The notes below the pieces were generated by a model. That model was not told the DNA's origin. It did not search any database and saw only the letters and a program-made list of their open reading frames with translations. From Hetaerina americana (taxonomy: Eukaryota; Arthropoda; Insecta; Odonata; Calopterygidae): a stretch of 64,000 nt of DNA. The stretch lies in contig JAKTNV010000658.1 of assembly GCA_022747635.1 (NCBI GenBank), positions 1 through 64,000 on the forward strand, in the 5' to 3' direction. The position numbers and the translations under genes were made by a program. Below, piece by piece: positions 62,205-64,000 of the stretch (the stretch's first letter is position 1; every line of letters starts with the position of its first letter).

Positions 62205-64000
62205 GTTTCCATGGTGCGTATTATTGTTCATTTTCATCAAATAAACAAAATAAAATCCAGAATAAATAGTGAAAGACAAGAAATGAGCATAAAAGATGCT
62301 TCAGCGCAAGTGTAAATGTTACTAAAAGAGCCCAAATTTCTAAAAATATTGCGAAAAACAACAATTTTCAGTTTAAGAGTGTATGTTTGAGGTGTAAAGA
62401 AGGCATTTATTTCATTTTTAGAAAATTTAATTATTTACATTTTTCCATGAGAAGTGCCCTTTGGGTTCTAGGTGAAAATCTCACTCGACACAAATCAAAC
62501 AAAAATGTTTCCATGGTGTGTATTGTTGTTTATTTTCATCAAATAAACAAAATAAAACCCAGAATAAATACTGAAAGACAAGAAATAAGTATTAGAGAAG
62601 CTTCAGCGCAAGTGTTAATGTTGCTTAAAGAGCCAAAATTTCTAAAAATATTGCGAAAAACAACAATTTTCAGTTGAAGAGTGAATGTTTGAGGTTTATA
62701 GAAGGCATTTATTTCATTTTTAGAAAATGTTTTTTTTCACATTTTTCCATGAAAAGTGCCAATACCCCCCCCTTTGGGTTCTAGGTCAAAATCTCACTCG
62801 ACACAAATCAAACAAAAATAATTCCATGGTGTGTATTGTTGTTCATTTTCATCAAATAAACAAAATAAAACCCAGAATAAATAGTGAAAGACAAGAAATG
62901 AGCATAAAAGATGCTTCAGCGCAAGTGTTAATGTTACTAAAAGAGGATAAATTTCTAAAAATATTGCGAAAAACAACAATTTTCAGTTTTAGAGTGAATG
63001 TTTGAGGTGTATAGAAGGCATTTATTTTATTTTTAGAAAATTTAATTTTTCCCATTTTTCCATTAAAAGTGCCAATACCCCCCCCTTTGGGTTCTAGGTG
63101 AAAATCTTACTCGACACAAATCAAACAAAAATGTTTCCATGGTGTTTATTGTTGTTCATTTTCATCAAATAAACAAAATAAAACCAAGAATAAATACTGA
63201 AATACAAGAAATGAGCATAAAAGAAGCTTCAGCGAAGTAGTTAATGTTACTAAAAGAGCCCAAATTTCTACGAATATTGCGAAAAAACAACAATTTTCAG
63301 TTTTAGAGTGAATGTTTGAGGTGTATAGAAGGCATTTATTTTATTTTTAGAAAATTTAATTTTTCCCATTTTTCCATGAAAAGTGCCAACCCTTGGGTTC
63401 TAGGTGAAAATCTTAATCGACACAAATCAAACAAAAATGTTTCCATGGTGTGTACTGTTGTTAATTTTCATCAAATAAACAAAATAAAACCCAGAATAAA
63501 TACTGAAAGACAAGAAATGAGCATAAAAGATGCTTCAGCGCAAGTGTTTATGTTGCTAAAAGAGCCAAAATTTCTAAAATTATTGCGAAAAACAACAATT
63601 TTCATTTTAAGAGGGAATGTTTGAGGTGTATAGAAGGCATTTATTTCAATTTTAGAAAATTTAATTTTTCACATTTTTCGATTAAAAGTGCCAATACCCC
63701 CCTTTGGGTTCTAGGTGAATATCTCACTCGACACAAATCAAACAAAAATGTTTCCATGGAGTGTAATTTTGCTCATTTTCATCAAATAAACAAAGTAAAA
63801 CCAAGAATAAATCCTGAAAGACAAGAAATGAGTATAAAAGGTGCTCAGCGCAAGTGTTAATGTTACTAAAAGAGCCCAAATTTCTAAAAATATTGCGAAA
63901 AACAACAATTTTCAGTTTAAGAGTGAATGTTTGAGGTGTATAGAAGGCATTTATTTCATTTTTAAAAAATTTAATTTTTCCCATTTTTCCATGAATTGGG

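Larger units (their letters stand above)
1..64000. repeat. Tandem satellite DNA array, ~312-bp monomer
   Basis: The window is filled from first to last base by head-to-tail copies of one monomer. Measured from successive GTTTCCATGG landmarks, the first units start at 1, 313, 613, 927, 1239, 1551, 1865, 2178 and 2484, giving spacings of 312, 300, 314, 312, 312, 314, 313 and 306. About 205 units fit in the window. All units face the same way; I saw no inverted unit. Both ends stop inside the array, so its true size is unknown. No stretch of non-satellite DNA longer than about 30 bp was seen, so there is no room for a gene, RNA gene or mobile element. Long homogeneous arrays like this are typical of eukaryotic heterochromatin. 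That assignment is inference, and the species and chromosomal location cannot be read from the sequence. Confidence 0.98.

Noticed and set aside
1..64000. Repeated small proteins of 61-105 residues on both strands as a gene family
   Set aside because: They overlap each other on opposite strands in every unit, are broken by indels in some units, and have no recognisable domain. They are shadows of the satellite monomer.
1..64000. CRISPR array
   Set aside because: Units are ~312 bp and similar along their full length; there are no short repeats separated by unique spacers and no cas genes.
1..64000. Retrotransposon, LTR or DNA transposon insertion
   Set aside because: No segment departs from the satellite for more than about 30 bp, and no terminal repeats, target-site duplications or transposase/polymerase motifs were seen. 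Large direct duplications (for example 18.7 and 31.1 kb) are satellite blocks, not LTRs.
1..64000. Bacterial or plasmid origin, with genes lost in low-GC sequence
   Set aside because: A 64-kb array of ~205 tandem 312-bp units without any gene is not a known feature of bacterial genomes; there are no ribosome-binding sites followed by sustained frames and no rRNA or tRNA.

Overview
The whole 64 kb window is one uninterrupted array of tandemly repeated satellite DNA. The basic unit is an AT-rich monomer of about 312 bp (roughly 30% G+C by hand count of the first unit), always in the same orientation, with about 205 copies end to end. No unique sequence, transposon, RNA gene or convincing protein gene interrupts it. 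Every long open frame lies inside a monomer and recurs because the monomer recurs. A long homogeneous array of this kind points to a eukaryotic nuclear genome, most likely constitutive heterochromatin (pericentromeric, centromeric, subtelomeric or knob). I do not recognise the monomer and cannot name the species.

Monomers fall into linked sequence subfamilies: A (CAGCGCAAG), B (HindIII-bearing GAAGCTTCAGCGG) and C (CAGCGGGGTTG with CATTAAATAAAC). They also fall into three length classes, about 311-314, 306 and 300-302 bp, which differ mainly by loss of bases at one C-rich junction.

The monomers are arranged in nested higher-order repeats rather than as a simple tandem. From 1 to about 12 kb, a ~3.7-4.0 kb block occurs three times and contains dimeric (617 bp) subarrays. 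From about 10.8 to 15.2 kb there are two 7-mer units (2,168 bp). From 14.3 to 20.7 kb there are two copies spaced 3,726 bp apart. An ~8.3 kb block at 18.7-27.1 kb recurs at 31.1-39.2 kb, differing by one lost dimer and one gained monomer. The region between them (27.1-31.1 kb) holds a few unduplicated monomers and a block copied from the 12.7-14.4 kb sequence. From 38.7 to 45.4 kb there are trimeric (940 bp) and 3.7 kb duplications. From 45.9 to 59.7 kb a 5.4 kb block occurs twice, overlaid with 4-mer (1,250 bp) and 6-mer (1,874 bp) units. The 52.5-62.2 kb end holds another duplication and an almost identical tandem monomer pair.

Nothing suggests genes working together. The interest lies in how the array evolves: chimeric monomers, in-register gains and losses, dispersed cassettes, a single 30-bp non-satellite insertion with a perfect hairpin, and homopolymer tracts that mark lineages. 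Block boundaries were found by reading and comparing diagnostic variants, so they are accurate to tens of bases rather than to the base.
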